64,000 nucleotides of DNA. Origin: Lentinula raphanica (Eukaryota; Basidiomycota; Agaricomycetes; Agaricales; Omphalotaceae). The stretch covers positions 620,001 to 684,000 of the forward strand of contig JANVFP010000004.1 of assembly GCA_027919835.1 (NCBI GenBank), written 5' to 3'. Both the position numbers and the translations under genes were made by a program. The notes beneath the pieces are model-generated. The model was not told where the DNA came from and did no database searches. It saw only the letters and a program-made list of their open reading frames with translations. Positions 22,354 through 34,240 of the stretch are shown piece after piece (the stretch's first letter is position 1; each line of letters opens with the position of its first letter).

Positions 22354-23957
22354 ATGGCATCTGCCTCTGGACTATCACGACGACGAGGTGCGGGTGGAGG
22401 TGGCAATGGCGGGTTAATCTCCACAACAACGTCGACTTCATCAAGAACCTCCTCAGACTCTCCTCCACCCTCTCGCTCATCTTCATTCACTGGCGTGAAC
22501 GGCACACGAACCCACGCCGGCTCCGCATTCGAAGGAGGCTCTAAAATCGCCTATGACCCACGGGACCTTCCTCCTTCGTCCACAACCGACAACGGTGTCG
22601 GAGGTGGTGGTCTAGGAAAAGTTCCTCGACTAACGATAATGGAGGAAATCCTCCTTCTGGGACTGAAAGACAAACAAGGTTATCTCTCGTTCTGGAACGA
22701 TAATATATCGTATGCACTAAGAGGGTGTATCCTGATCGAGTTGGCGCTGAGGAGGAGGATTGCGGTTGTTAAAGATCCGATAGGAAGGAGGAGGGTTGGA
22801 GGAGGAGGGTTGAGTGAGAGGATTGTGGAAGTCGTGGATGAGAGGATGACGGGAGAGACGATTCTTGACGAGACGCTGAGAATGATGAAGGCTACTCAAG
22901 ATCCACCGCCAGGCGGCATCAGTGCAAGCTCTAGCTCTGGAGGAGGAGGGAATATATGGAGCTCAGCCGGTTCATGGACATCTGGTCCCTCCTCGTCCAC
23001 TGCCTCGAACCCGGGCGTCTCCGCAGGCGAAAAGCTTAGCATCTCAACCTGGGTCGATCTACTCTCCGGAGAAACCTGGAACGTGTTGAAGATCGGTTTC
23101 CAGCTCAAGCAGGTACGAGAAAGACTGGCGAAGGGTTTGGTGGATAAAGGCGTGCTGAGGACGGAGAAGAGGAATTTCTTATTGTTCGACATGGCTACGC
23201 ATCCTGTGGCTGATTCGAGTGTTAAGGTGAAATCATCTGATGAATGGTCTACTATGTTACTGTTTCTAACGTCCGGAGCTCCTAGGCATCGTTAATATCA
23301 AGAGTACTTTCCCTACTCACATCTACCACCTCATCCGTTCCTCCTTCTGCTCTCTTACCCGAAGGAACACAATATAGAGTCATTCGCTCAGTATGTCTCG
23401 TCTGCGCAGCGTATACCGCTAGCGTACTCGACGGCACCATGAACGGCGCAATCAGTCAGTCACCTCCTTTATGTTCCGTCATCATTTTTGTATTCATTCA
23501 AGGTTCACTTTAAATCCCCAGGTTCCTCTTCATCAAGCTCAATTCCTCCACTCGGATACGAAGAACGCGAAGCCGCGTTTGCCAGAGCGGATGAGATCCT
23601 GGGCGAGTTCAGCGTCTGGCCCTGGGGAGCGACAGGTGAGATTGGGTCGACGCCTGGATCACGAAAACGTTCGGCATCGTCGAGGATCGCTACGGGTTCT
23701 TCGGGCGACCCGAGTAGAGAGAGTGTACTGGGACTCGTCAGTGAGGCGAGGAAGGAGATGGGGGTGTTGGCGAGTGCGACTCAGGAAAAGGGTGGTAGGT
23801 GTTTGTTTATTGCTTCCTTCGGTTACTTGTTCACTCTTCTTTTCCGCTTATTTGTGATCAAGGCATCCCAGGTATTTCAGATGACGGTCAAGACCTTTGT
23901 CTTGAGCTCGTAGCAGGCGTGTTAGAAGTGTTGAGCCGGTTGGATTCGTTGTTGTGA
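22354..23957 (+). CDS. VPS74: Golgi phosphoprotein 3 / Vps74 (GPP34 domain, 469 aa)
   Basis: Four exons: 22354-23226, 23286-23454, 23522-23794 and 23863-23957. The GPP34 domain shows [56 protein letters not shown] and [15 protein letters not shown], ending [11 protein letters not shown]. The long N-terminus is Ser/Gly-rich and carries SRRRG, the type of arginine cluster used by Vps74/GOLPH3 to bind COPI. The protein binds PI4P at the Golgi and retains glycosyltransferases. I start at the ATG at 22354; the frame is open 5 codons further but without another ATG. Low-complexity inserts make it longer than yeast Vps74 (345). Pieces resembling its 3' end recur in the array downstream. Confidence 0.93.
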
Positions 23958-24699
23958 TTGCACCAAAACGTCAGGCGAGGAAGAGAGGAAGAGCGGGACA
24001 TTCACATGTCTGTTCTGTTCGGTCTTTCTGTCTATTCGGAAATCCCATTATCCATATCCATAGTACCATCTGTATTCCAATTCTTCAAGTCTTCAACAGT
24101 TCCATGTTTCGATAATCGCACCCTTCGTCCTCTTAGTACGACATGTTCCTTATCCACTCTTCTTCAAGTTTTCATTCTCTTTCTGCTTTTTCCGTCTTCT
24201 TTCGAAATCATTTCTCGAGCAAGTATCTAATATCACTTTCAATCTCATTCTCACTTTCTATACTTACCCTTGAGACTTGACATGGATGCTCGATTTACTC
24301 ACTGTAATGCACAATCATGACTAGAGTTCAAACGTTCACTGGCCACTCGAATGTTGGTCACTGGCACACCATGCTGTGCGAGGAGGACGGCGACTCGTTG
24401 AATTTGCAGTTGACTTACATTGGGATCTCAAACTCAAGCTTAACTGAAAACCACGAGATTTGGACTGATAGAATGTAAAATGTTCATATTTAAGTAGCAG
24501 TAGTCTCCCAAAGGCAGACAACATATACTACCTCTTGACACTTTAAGTTGAGGTATCATAGTAGCAGAGGAGATTTCGAGATGTGTATACACGATAAGAC
24601 ATGGATTAGGCAGCGCAGCATACAGATACAATCTTGACCGGTAACTGTATGCCCATGCCCTCGAGCTGTTCGATAGAATGATCTAGTCAGGACAAAAAC
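23958..24699. other. 3' flank of VPS74, parent of the duplicated fragments
   Basis: Pyrimidine-rich 3' flank without genes. Its order (GGGACATT, then C/T-rich stretch, then CACCCTTCGTCCTCTTAGTA) reappears near 45957-46090 and partly near 42930-42985. Confidence 0.5.
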
Positions 24700-25302
24700 T
24701 CATGCCGATGTGCTGGCGGAAAGTTCACCTTTTGATAGCGGACGAATCGTGATATCCCAGTGTTTGCGCGGCCAAGAAGGTGCTTCGATATCCCAGCGCT
24801 GGAGAGAAGCTTTAGCAGTGCATGGTAAATCCTTCATGTTCTTGAATGCGACCACTGAGAACTTGAATTCTGTGGGAATAGGCGGCTTTTCATCACCAGG
24901 ACTCGGAGGAGACGTCTCGTTCGTGACCACATACAACCTCTTGATCTTCCCATCTAGTCCGTTACGCTCGTCCCACTGCTTATAGGCTCGTCTGCATAAA
25001 CGTATAACAACTCTAGCGTCCTTCTGAGTTACCATTGAGCTCCCACCCCCGACCTCGATCATGACACGACTCTGAAATTCACCCTGTTGAGTCAATTTGT
25101 TAGTATCCAATATGAATCATGATGCACATCATAGGCAGGGGATGAGCTTCACCGGATCAGAGACTGGGTCGAGTGCGATGTTAGCCAGAGTTAGTTCCAA
25201 TTCGCCGAGTGCCCTCGAGACAAATACAAGTCGGCCATCAACGTTTCGAACGACAAGGCATAGAGCAAAGGAAGCCCAGAGAAGGTTACTAAGTAGACAC
25301 AT
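24700..25302 (-). CDS. Array member A: small secreted protein (177 aa), divergent
   Basis: Exon 1 (25153-25302) begins MCLLSNLLWASFALCLVVRN, a signal peptide, followed by VDGRLVF where other members have VDGTPVP. A 69 bp intron leads to exon 2 (24700-25083), in phase 0. The module includes VMIEVGGGSS, VIRLCRRAYKQWDERNG and FKFSVVAFKNMKDLPCTAKA. The usual C-P-x(n)-P-C-x-G signature is reduced to LPC, so this is the most divergent member. The conserved dyad lies at 25371-25391. A TATA-like TTTTTATG on the plus strand near 25431 reads CATAAAAA on the gene strand. Family membership rests on signal peptide, exon layout and dyad rather than on the core motif. Confidence 0.68.
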
Positions 25303-26801
25303 CTTGCAGGGTTGGCAGAAGGTGGAGAACTCGGAGAGCGTAGAAGAGTCAATCTGCTGCCAGCTGAGGGTTCTTTTGACCAGCAAAAGAACTCGAGGAA
25401 GGAATGGGCTGTAGAGACTTCGCGGTGATCTTTTTATGTATGACAAGCAGAAGCACATCTCAGATCATCTCTGGATGATTTCGTTGATTGGCATAACAAG
25501 ATTCAAGAGGAACATCCATTTGGCCACGCACTCATGTCGCACTAATGCGAATTTCAAGGTAAGATTCTTGGACTTCATCCATCCATCGTGTCTAACGCAT
25601 GAATCGACTGAATTGAATAGCCACGCAGCGTCTTTGTCTTACCCATACTAGGTATACACCGTGGCACGGTGTTCTGCTCGCGAAGCCTAATCCTAGTTGA
25701 GAAGCAATGATAATAAAGGACGTTCATCGATGATTTTGAGGAGTATTAGCAGAAAGAACATGCCAAAAAACTCACCAAGAGCAGCCAAGAACATCCGAAT
25801 GTTTCCTGATCTGAGTCTCCCAAATCTTCCAAGCTCAAAACCTGGACTTATCGCATCGTTCAAAAACCACTTAAACTGTTTACAGCACACGATGTGAGTA
25901 TATTTTGAGAGCATCAGACAGAAAGAGAAGGATTTGAGCAAGAAACGACGCATTCATGTCAAAATGAAACAAAATCCTCTTAGTATGACATGCAAAAGCC
26001 AAACAAGTACAAACCCAGTCAAGTCTCTATCCACCCTGCATGAACTCGATTGCTTCGCTTCGCTCGCAATAAACTACGTTGCAGAATATTCAGTGCTCTT
26101 TTTCCGCGCAGAGTATACCGTGTTCAAGCTGGCAACTTACTCGAGTGGGCCCAGTTTTGGATCTACAACTAGACCACCGCCAACCAGGAACTCCGCTTGG
26201 GCAATGGGGTGGGGACGTTAGTACTTTGAATAGAGGCCGTCATTGTGTCAGCCTGACTCAGCCTGAAACTGGCATATTCTTCTCTCTCTAGTGTATGTAC
26301 TCTCGTTCCAAGTTCCAAATAGTTTCGGCAGCATAATCCAATTCATCAACCCGGTTGAACCTACATAGCTCAAGGGCCAGACGAGTAATACGTCTTCTTC
26401 AAACTTATTGCTAGCTACATTTTCGTGCGATCCGAGTAGCCTACTTACACCCTCGACCGTTCGACTGAAGATCATCTTCACGCTCACTTATGCGTCGGAA
26501 CAAATAAATAATACCTGATCACCCTGCAGACTCGGGACACCATCCTCATTACAATGAGCATACAACTTGAAGTTCAAGTTGACCCACATTCAGCTGCGAC
26601 TGTCAGCCTCATCGAGCTCGTTCGAATGGTGAAGGGTCATGAAGAAGATACTACAAGACTTAATGAGGCTGGTAGCGCGTACATTTGAAACTTACAGTTG
26701 ATGAATACACAAGAGGCAATTACAGACTATTGCTAGTGTATGTTCGACTAATAAAACCAATTCTCAGCAGGGTGCTCAGGTTACAGTGGCTGGTGGGGGT
26801 C
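25303..26801. other. Spacer between array members A and B
   Basis: Apart from the dyad at 25371-25391, no supported gene. ORFs of 60-95 codons (for example 25693-25953 on the minus strand, with one hydrophobic stretch) show no family motif. Confidence 0.45.
25371..25391 (-). promoter_or_regulatory. Conserved dyad upstream of member A
   Basis: Core CTTTTGACCAGCAAAAG flanked by TT/AA; 7-8 bp arms around a 5 bp spacer. About 70-90 bp before the ATG. Confidence 0.75.
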
Positions 26802-27971
26802 CTAGTGGTGCAGCTGGTCATGCAATCGCTGGTACTGGTCTTCATACTGCCAGAGCTGCCGCTGCTTTTTCTTTGGTCTCTATGTCGGTGAGAGTGTCAG
26901 CATTGTTATAATCTTCCATGGAATCGCATACCTTTTGGGCTGTACGGAGGCCTGGATCTGAACCTTCGATGGTCACCTTCGTCTGAAACGCTGATGAGAT
27001 GACGATCCACGAATCCCCTTCTCCATAACCGATGCAAGGCTCTTCTTTAGTACAGCTAAGACTTCCCACAGGCCCTGAGAATCGCCACTGTGACACATGG
27101 AGTCCCAGAGCTTGGGCATCAATTTCATTCAGGACCTTCATTGCCTGCAAATTCAGTCTGTTCTGGTCGTTCGTTTTTCCCTGCTGCGTCCGTGGGTATT
27201 CGAACCTGATTAAAGCCAATTTAGATACTTTCTTGACAAATTCGGCCACCTCTTCATTGATTTTGGATGCCTCATCTCTAACGACGATTGTTGAATGCTC
27301 ATTGAGCGGAGGTTCTGCCTGAGCACTGAAGTTAGTGAATGATATCGGAAATATCAATAGGATGAGCTTCACCTTAGGATACGGAGTGAATCGATCTCCG
27401 GCAACGACCCCAAGGTAGTGACTGGCATGCGGAAGTGCTGGTGCCTTTTTGAGGTCTGAATCTTTGACAAACACCTTCATCTGCGACGCTGATGAGCAGA
27501 CGGTCCATGAGCCCCCTTCCCTATAACCAGCGCAAGGTTCTTCTTTGGTACAGCTAAGACTTCCTTCAGACCCCGAAAATCGCCAGTGTAGCATGTCACG
27601 GTGTAGTCCCACAGCCTCCGAGTCTCGAGCATCAACCGTGTTCTGGACGTGTAATGGTGAGTCCAACGGTCGTTGTTCAAGCTGTTTCAAAGCCAACTGG
27701 GAGATTCTTGTGACCAGATCTGCGACCCCTGGATTGATTTTGTATTGGATATCGGCAACGACAATGGAATCATGGGCAGTAAGCGGGGATTGCTGTGTGC
27801 TGTGAGTGAACATCACACATAACAGAGAATAAGCTCCACCTTAGGTAACGGTTGGTTGACTTTATGCCAATTGGCGGCTGGAGATCCAGGACGAATAGGT
27901 GTACCGTCAACGCTTCGAACGATGGAACACAAAGCGGATGAAGCCCAAACAGCACTACTCAGGAAACGCAT
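26802..27971 (-). CDS. Array member B: secreted two-module protein (338 aa)
   Basis: Four exons, all phase 0: 27840-27971 (signal peptide, MRFLSSAVWASSALCSIVRS then VDGTPIRP), 27373-27792 (module 1), 26932-27318 (module 2) and 26802-26879 (tail). Module 1 has WRFSGSEGSLSCTKEEPCAG and module 2 has WRFSGPVGSLSCTKEEPCIG; these are clearly copies of each other, duplicated within the gene as a whole exon. Module 2 continues SWIVISSAFQTKVTI. The tail exon (acceptor ACATAG) is basic and Gln-rich (RPKKKQRQLWQYEDQY). Without the last intron the ORF would end a little later in another short tail, so the C-terminus is the least certain part. Secreted; function unknown. Confidence 0.72.
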
Positions 27972-28045
27972 GAGTGATCGTATTAGAACAAGTGCTGGAG
28001 GTTGTATGATAGAGAGGCTCGAGAGTGTGTTGACTCAAACAGGAA

Positions 28046-28066
28046 TTCTTTTGACCAGCAAAAGAA
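28046..28066 (-). promoter_or_regulatory. Conserved dyad upstream of member B
   Basis: TTCTTTTGACC/AGCAAAAGAA, same as at member A, about 75-95 bp before the ATG at 27971. Confidence 0.75.
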
Positions 28067-28300
28067 CTTTCGAGGGGAAACTGCAGAATGGGGGGGGTTG
28101 ACGAAAACTTTCTCAGGTTTATCCTGTGGAAAATTCTAATCACGCCATCATGATAGATCATGATACATCTCGATAGGCTCCTCGAACTTCAAACACTGAC
28201 AACTAGAGTCTAGACTTATAGGCACCTCCCTCGATGATTTTGTGCGAACTGCCGGGCACAGGTCCATATCTATTATCGGGCTGGTGCACCATCACCGCTA

Positions 28301-28369
28301 CCAGTACGAGCCAGTAACAATGAAACACAGAATGAAGGGGATCGAGAGAGCACTGCTCATTAGATGCAT
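28301..28369 (-). pseudogene. Solo signal-peptide exon relic of the array family
   Basis: Reads MHLMSSALSIPFILCFIV, matching the signal peptides of members D-F, then runs into unrelated sequence and a stop within 5 codons. The VDGTPVP segment and all downstream exons are missing. The conserved dyad is still present at 28472-28491. This is a 5'-end remnant of a tenth copy. Confidence 0.72.
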
Positions 28370-28471
28370 CTTGCAGAGTGACGGCGTAGAAGAAGTTCTC
28401 GAGGAAGTTGAGTGTTGAACAATGAGAATCGAGGGCGTGTCAAGTGAAGCCGGGTCGCGAAATGCAAGTGG

Positions 28472-28491
28472 TTCCTTTGACCAGCAAAAGA
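28472..28491 (-). promoter_or_regulatory. Conserved dyad upstream of the relic copy
   Basis: TTCCTTTGACCAGCAAAAGA; the change keeps pairing as a G-U wobble if transcribed. A TATA-like TTTTTATGC lies about 40 bp further upstream. Confidence 0.7.
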
Positions 28492-28849
28492 TTGAGCTTC
28501 AGCAATCTAGAGACTAGCATGAGCGTTTTTATGCTAACGACTTTGCGTGGGAACATATCCTTCGCCGAATCTTTCCACAGGTTTCAACTTTCCACTGCCT
28601 TTCAGCTTCGACTTTCCCCGGATGGTATTTCAACTCCGTTCTCTGACAACTCATGAAGCGCATGGCTCAAACTGGCTCAAACAGCGCGTCCACAGGTATT
28701 ATTAAACTTCATAACGATAGATGCCGGTATGTGTTGTCAGTCAGTTCTCACTCGCTCATTCACTTTTCCCGCTCCTAACTTGGTATTCATCAACTGAGGG
28801 TGGACCCTGTATAGAACTCATATAATTTGGAGTGATTGTTCTGGGTTGT

Positions 28850-29350
28850 CCTGGGACTGGTGCAGAGGCGGGGAAGGTGACGGGGGCAGATTCGATGCAG
28901 GAAAAGGCTGCTAAGTCAGGGTAAGCCAGTGTTTCAAGTATTCACTCGTTCGTTCAACTTCGGATACTCGCTCGCCACTCCCTCTGTCAATTTTATTTGC
29001 TTGATTTATGCTTCAGTCATCTCAGGCATCCCCGGTTCTCTCTTCATCACACTCAATTCCTTCGGTCGGATACGAAGACAGTGTCCGATGGTCCTCAGTC
29101 GTTTATTGAATCGCAATGCTCTAGGATCTTTGGGACCTGGGTCAAGAATGTGTCCTGAAATTCATTGAGTGAGGTAAGGAAGGAGATGGGTGTGTTGGCT
29201 TGAAATCCTCCGCAGGGTATGTCACTATGTGTTTACTCGTTCGTTCGTCCGGTGACTGGTATTCGCTTAACTCACTCCATTTGTCGTATGGGCGACCTCA
29301 GCATTCGTTATATATGACGCGCAGGACCTCTATTCCAAGTTCATAGAGAG
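28850..29350 (+). pseudogene. Decayed VPS74 3' fragment (relic 1)
   Basis: Similar in order and wording to the VPS74 third and fourth exons: TCTCTTCATCACACTCAATTCC then TCGGATACGAAGA around 29040-29075; GTGAGGTAAGGAAGGAGATG near 29169; and a counterpart of the last exon (GACGCGCAGGACCTC...GAGCGTGTTATTAGT) near 29318-29363. An additional shorter match (CTGGGACTGGTGCAGAGGCG) lies near 28853. Frames are broken; not coding. Confidence 0.6.
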
Positions 29351-29363
29351 CGTGTTATTAGTA

Positions 29364-30057
29364 CGCGAGTGAGCTTGAAGGAAGACATCCCAAATCTTCA
29401 TCGTTGTCCTTTTCTTCTCTTCATTCTTCCACGCTTATCCACATCACCAACTGTATTTCAGCGTATTGAAAACGTATTTTTTTCGACCCGTTCTCCATTA
29501 TTGCATCCTGTCTTTTACTACGACTGCTTGTCGTGTCAACTATTCAGGCTCTCAGTACACTGTACGACCGCTTATCGCGTCAATCGTGCTTTCCTACAGT
29601 CCAGGCTCTTTATGATTTATCTTCCTGCCCAGTCCTCGAAAGTCTTTAACTTCATCGAGAAACGTCTGCACCCTCGAGCTCAAGATCTAGAGTTGAGCTT
29701 GAATTGTTAAAACTCATGTCTACGACGACCATGACATGCAGACTTGAGAGATCATGCTTAGTTGGTCCTTTGGCATTGTGAGGATGCATTTGGTTCGAAT
29801 TTGAATCTCGATTCACATGAAGGTCTTCAAGGACGGTCTTAAGCGCGTTCGGACTACGGATGACCATGAAGAGAATACGACTCTAGGAAGATGGGAACTG
29901 GTAGCTCGTACAAATCCAGATACTAAGAACCGTACTGAAAATACAAAAGCTACTATGCAGATTGCAATGTTCCGGCCGACAACAACAAGTGAAGTGACGG
30001 AAAAGGCGTACGAAGCAACTACGAACTATCGCTACTACGCGGATCCGACTAGGGGTG
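29364..30057. other. Spacer in the array, no gene
   Basis: Pyrimidine-rich, like the 3' flank of VPS74, then unassigned sequence up to the tail exon of member C. Confidence 0.4.
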
Positions 30058-30841
30058 CTACCCTGCGTGCTGGTTCAGGTGGTTCAGGTGTTCGTCCTGC
30101 CAGTTTTGCAAGCCATGATCGTTCAGGTAAGGGCCCTGCAAGTTCTGGTGCTGAGGCTGGGACTGAGGCTGGGGCAGGTAGTGGTGATGGAGCCGCATTT
30201 CTTGTTGGTCTTGCTATATCAGTGAGATATGGTAATCAGCACTACTAGCATGATCTCTCGTGGAATTGCATACCTCTTTCTCTTCGAAAATGGATTTGGG
30301 AAGAGTCATCTTCACCTGGAATGCTGACGAGATGACAACATATGAATTTCCTTCAACCCTGCCGATGCAAGGCTCAATTGGGGGACAGTGATGACCGTGT
30401 CGAGACCCTGAGAATCGCCACTGGTCTGGCACCTCGACAGGAGTTTCCAACTGGGACTCGTCAAGATCACCGTGACTGACTTTGTTGGAGACGGTCAATC
30501 CTTTATTGTACTTGCGACCTTCGAAGATGGTCAAGGCCTTCTGGGAAACTTGGATGAATTGTTTTTCGACCTGTTCCGTTATCTCGAGTTCTGAATCTTT
30601 TCCAATGACAATGGTATCATAGGCAGTGTCAGCAAACTCAGGTGCCTGAACACTGTTGAGTAAACATTATGAGCCAAAGTAGAAGAAGCTTCACTTTTGG
30701 GTGCGGACCAACTTCTCCTCCCTGGATGAGTTCGTAAGCAGGGGAAGGTGGGCGACCAAGTTTTACAGGTACACCGTCGACGCGTTGGACTAGACGCAAA
30801 GCAAATGAAGCCCAAAGAACGCTGCTGAGTACTAGACGCAT
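30058..30841 (-). CDS. Array member C: secreted one-module protein with Gln/His-rich tail (224 aa)
   Basis: Exons 30695-30841, 30274-30645 and 30058-30213, all phase 0. Exon 1 reads MRLVLSSVLWASFALRLVQR (signal peptide) then VDGVPVKLG. The single module has ITEQVEKQFIQVSQKALTIF, WRFSGSRHGHHCPPIEPCIG and SYVVISSAFQVKMTLP. The tail exon (acceptor GATATAG) encodes a Gln/His/Pro-rich stretch with LPQPQSQPQHQNLQG and ends NQHAG. Exon 2 also stays open for 19 codons past the donor, so a shorter alternative C-terminus is possible. Function unknown. Confidence 0.72.
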
Positions 30842-30914
30842 AGCTGATAGTGTCGAGATAAGTACTGGAGGTTGGATGGTGGAGATCGAGAGCGTGTTGA
30901 TTCAAACAGGGTAG

Positions 30915-30935
30915 TTCTTTTGACCAGCAAAAGAA
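30915..30935 (-). promoter_or_regulatory. Conserved dyad upstream of member C
   Basis: Same sequence as at members A and B, about 74-94 bp before the ATG. Confidence 0.75.
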
Positions 30936-32951
30936 TGTTCAGGAGGAAAACTGCAGAATGGGCCCAAGGGACTGAGACGACCTGTGAGGGTTTTTGCCAA
31001 AAAGTTTTTTCAATTACGTCATCGTCAAACCCAGACATATCTCGCTTAGCGCTTGGATCATGATGGTCATATTACGACCTCTCCCAGCCCTTCCCAGCCT
31101 CCCTCATCTCCATCTGGCCTCATCACTCACCGCTACAGATCGCTACCCATCTACTCAACAGATTGTATACTCTCCTTTCAACGCCATTGTGGGTGTTCTT
31201 GAATACAGAAATCATACTCTGGCTCAATTCCTCTCAATCTCCGCGCGTCGTATTTCAAGAGATGAAGTTCGCGACTTGGAGAGCTTGGAAAACCAGCTCT
31301 GGATCTTAGGTGACATTGACAATCTGCGCATAAGACTGGAGGGGAACAAGTGGTGTTGTAGCAACGGTGTTGGAAAACACGGTGGCCTTAGTCCGTTCGG
31401 TTCATGTATCATCGGTGCGGCATATGTGCAACTGGCTGAAGAGAATGATCACTCATAATTCCCATATCATTATTCAAAGGGTTATCGTGAGTTTCAACGT
31501 TCCTCATGGGATTATCAGGGGTTATCCGAGTCGCTCAAATCACGCCAGCTGCAACATAGCAATCTTACGCGTTGCCACGAAGGCGATGACCTGTGCACAT
31601 CCGTTAGGATGCTCGAATCAAACGCGTCGAGACTTGGCGATAGCCTCTGGTAAACTTGCCTGATTACCGTTCTTCGGAAGACTAGCTACTTCAACCCGCC
31701 ACCTACCATTGGGTGTTACAGAGATTAGTACATTCTGTCTCGATGTATACATGATCAGTCCACTTCAAGTTATCCATATGCGTCCCTACTACGCCACTGC
31801 AACGTCTGACTCAACAAGCACCGGTTAGCGTCAAAAATCGCGCACAAAGACAGGGCGGAATCTATAGCAGCGTTTCTGTTTGTTTCTGTTCGTCTCAAGA
31901 GGTAAGTTGAGTGGCAAAGATGACACATGTGAATTTCTTGTATCCCACTGCGATAAATTTATCAGCCAGCAGATCGAAGACAAGGGCCTAGTGGGGCGTA
32001 TAAGGCTGCGGAGGCTGATGTGTGGTCTATCAAGCTCGAGGTTCAACGAGGATGATAGATACTGTAGGGTATCTGTTCAGATGATCAATAGCATACTGAC
32101 CAATGACTTCCGGGTTCTTGAAACTGTAGGGCTGCACTGTGTGTCGCGTCGAACACGGAGCACTGACTGCTGATGATGAGTCTGGATTCGGGATATATGC
32201 ATGTTCGACGCCGAGTCCAACGCCAGATGGCAGAAACCTATCGTTAGATAACATATCATGATCATTCATCATGATTCTTGACCCCCTTTTGATCTCAGGA
32301 GGGCCTCTCTCAGTGGCGAGATTTGAGAGCCTAATTGCAAGACTCAGTGGGTATCAGCAAGAATGTAGTAGTGGAGGGCGCCTGAGGGAAAGGTAGAAGT
32401 GTGTTTCTAGATGTGTGCGATGAAGGAACAGGGTGATATTTCTCGTTCCTTCAATTGGTCTTTGCTCACTTGTTCACGTTCTCCTATATAGGTATACGAA
32501 ATTACAGGCAATGCTCCTGTATCGAGGTATCTCATATCACTGGGCGTTTGGAAAATACTGATTCGGAGGAAATCTCCAGGGACTCGGCCGTGACTTATGA
32601 AGCGAGGAAAGAGATGGGAAATATCAGCGAACGAGGTTGCAGGGAAAGGTTCGAAGTCCCGGGCATTTACTCGTTCGTTCCTTTGGCTGATGCCAGTTCG
32701 TCGCCTACTCCTCAGTTGGTACTCGATACTCATATATCAGGCACTGTGATATCAGACTTTCCTGTCCAGACTCGATTACTCCGGTCGGATACGAGGACAC
32801 GAACGTTGAAGAATGCAACACGAACTAACTCGGAGGAGGAGTCCAGTGGAGGATCGCTGGAGATTGATCATTGGGCTAACGCTATCGAGCTCACGAAAAC
32901 GGCTGTTATACACGAGAAGCGCTACAAGATCCTCGGTCGACATCTGACCCG
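30936..32951. other. 2 kb spacer in the array; contains a weak VPS74-like fragment
   Basis: No supported gene. A plus-strand 154-codon ORF (30994-31458) lacks any motif. Near 32565-32660, GGACTCGGCCGTGACTTATG and AAGCGAGGAAAGAGATGGG recall the VPS74 exon-3 stretch GGACTCGTCAGTGAGGCGAG. Confidence 0.4.
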
Positions 32952-34124
32952 TCACGATGCTCGTCGGCAGTTGTGTCCTGCTGAGCGACGACGAGTTATG
33001 ACTGGTGCCCTTCGCCAGTGCCCTTCGCCAGGCCCGAACGACCGTGTTATTGTCCGAGTCTGCATCGGTAACAGATGGCAGTGATGATGATCAGCATAAG
33101 AAGAACGATGATATCATGAAATCACATACTGCGCTAGTTGCTTGAATCACAACTGTCCCCAGGCTTGGTGAGATGACATTCGATATCCACGAAGATGTTG
33201 GGTGATCATATGTCATTATCCCTGTGCAAGGGGTTTCCGTGACGGAAGGACAGCTTTGACTGTGCTTGGACCCCGCCATCGTGAATTTGAACTGAAGAGG
33301 TGCTTCATCCACGGGGTGGGCGTCCATATTCGAAACCTTCGGTAATTTAGCCAAATTGTCACCCCAATGATCCAAGGCTAGACGGCCGACAGCTTCGAGT
33401 TCACGCTTGATAAACTGTCTCACAGGAGCATTACCATCCCCAACTGCAATCCAGTTTTCCTGAGTATGTCGACAATCAAGTAGTCAGCACAGAAAAATGA
33501 TCACGAAATAAGATCTTGTACTCACCGGATAGTATGCAAAGGTGATGTCTTTATTCATAGCCGCTGACCGTATCTTCCATTCCCAAGAGACAGCAGTTTT
33601 TCGAACAAAAGTACCAACACATGGTGACGTGTGGGGACAGTACGTACTTGTCTTGCCTGGAGCTGCTGACAATCCGAATGAATTCCACTGAAAAAGTCGA
33701 TCATTGAGGTGGTGGTCAACGAGGTATACGGGGTTCGGCCAGATTACGAAGTTTCTCGCCATTGCCCCTTCCCATTTGTCCATGCATCGTGTGCCTAACA
33801 TGTTGAAGTGGCGTTGAGAGTTGGGCCCTACTGCCTCTTTTCCTCCCTCAATGATCATTACGAAATCCGCGCCAGGTGGAACAGGCTAGAATCATTTTGT
33901 TAATTATGGTTTGCAAAAATTTGGATGGATTTTACCGGTAGAGACGGCGGCTGCGAAATTGGCTTAGAAGCTAAAGGCCTCATGTGAGAGCCTCCCGCCT
34001 GAGAGCCTCCCGCCTGAGAGCCCCCTGCCTGCGAGCTGTCAGCGGGTACAGGTGTACCATCAACGCTCCGGACAATGGAACCCAGAATCAAAGAGATAGA
34101 GAGAGCACTGCTCAGTAGATGCAT
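32952..34124 (-). CDS. Array member D: secreted two-module protein (328 aa)
   Basis: Exon 1 (33936-34124) reads MHLLSSALSISLILGSIVRS then VDGTPVPADS, followed by three QAGGS repeats. Module 1 (33526-33885) has FVMIIEGGKEAV, HFNMLGTRCMDKWEG and YCPHTSPCVG. Module 2 (33130-33459) has NWIAVGDGNAPV, VGRLALDHWGD and SCPSVTETPCTG. A proposed arginine-rich tail exon (32952-33059, TRTITRSFGPGEGHWRRAP) is weaker. Introns are 50-74 bp and all exons are phase 0. The two modules differ far more from each other than those of member B, so this duplication is older. Function unknown. Confidence 0.7.
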
Positions 34125-34220
34125 CTTGCAAAGTGACGGCGTAGATAAGTTCTCGAGGTTGTGTGTTGAACGATTAGGATCGAGAGCGTGTCGAGTGAAG
34201 CGAGGTCACAAAGCAAGCGG

Positions 34221-34240
34221 TTCCTTTGACCAGCAAAAGA
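34221..34240 (-). promoter_or_regulatory. Conserved dyad upstream of member D
   Basis: TTCCTTTGACCAGCAAAAGA, about 97-116 bp before the ATG. Confidence 0.75.

Noticed and set aside
30994..31458. 154-codon plus-strand ORF in the array spacer
   Set aside because: No motif, no splice partner, and the region is decayed duplicated spacer; more likely chance.
32455..33084. 209-codon plus-strand ORF
   Set aside because: Overlaps a VPS74-like fragment and the tail exon of member D on the other strand; no recognisable domain.
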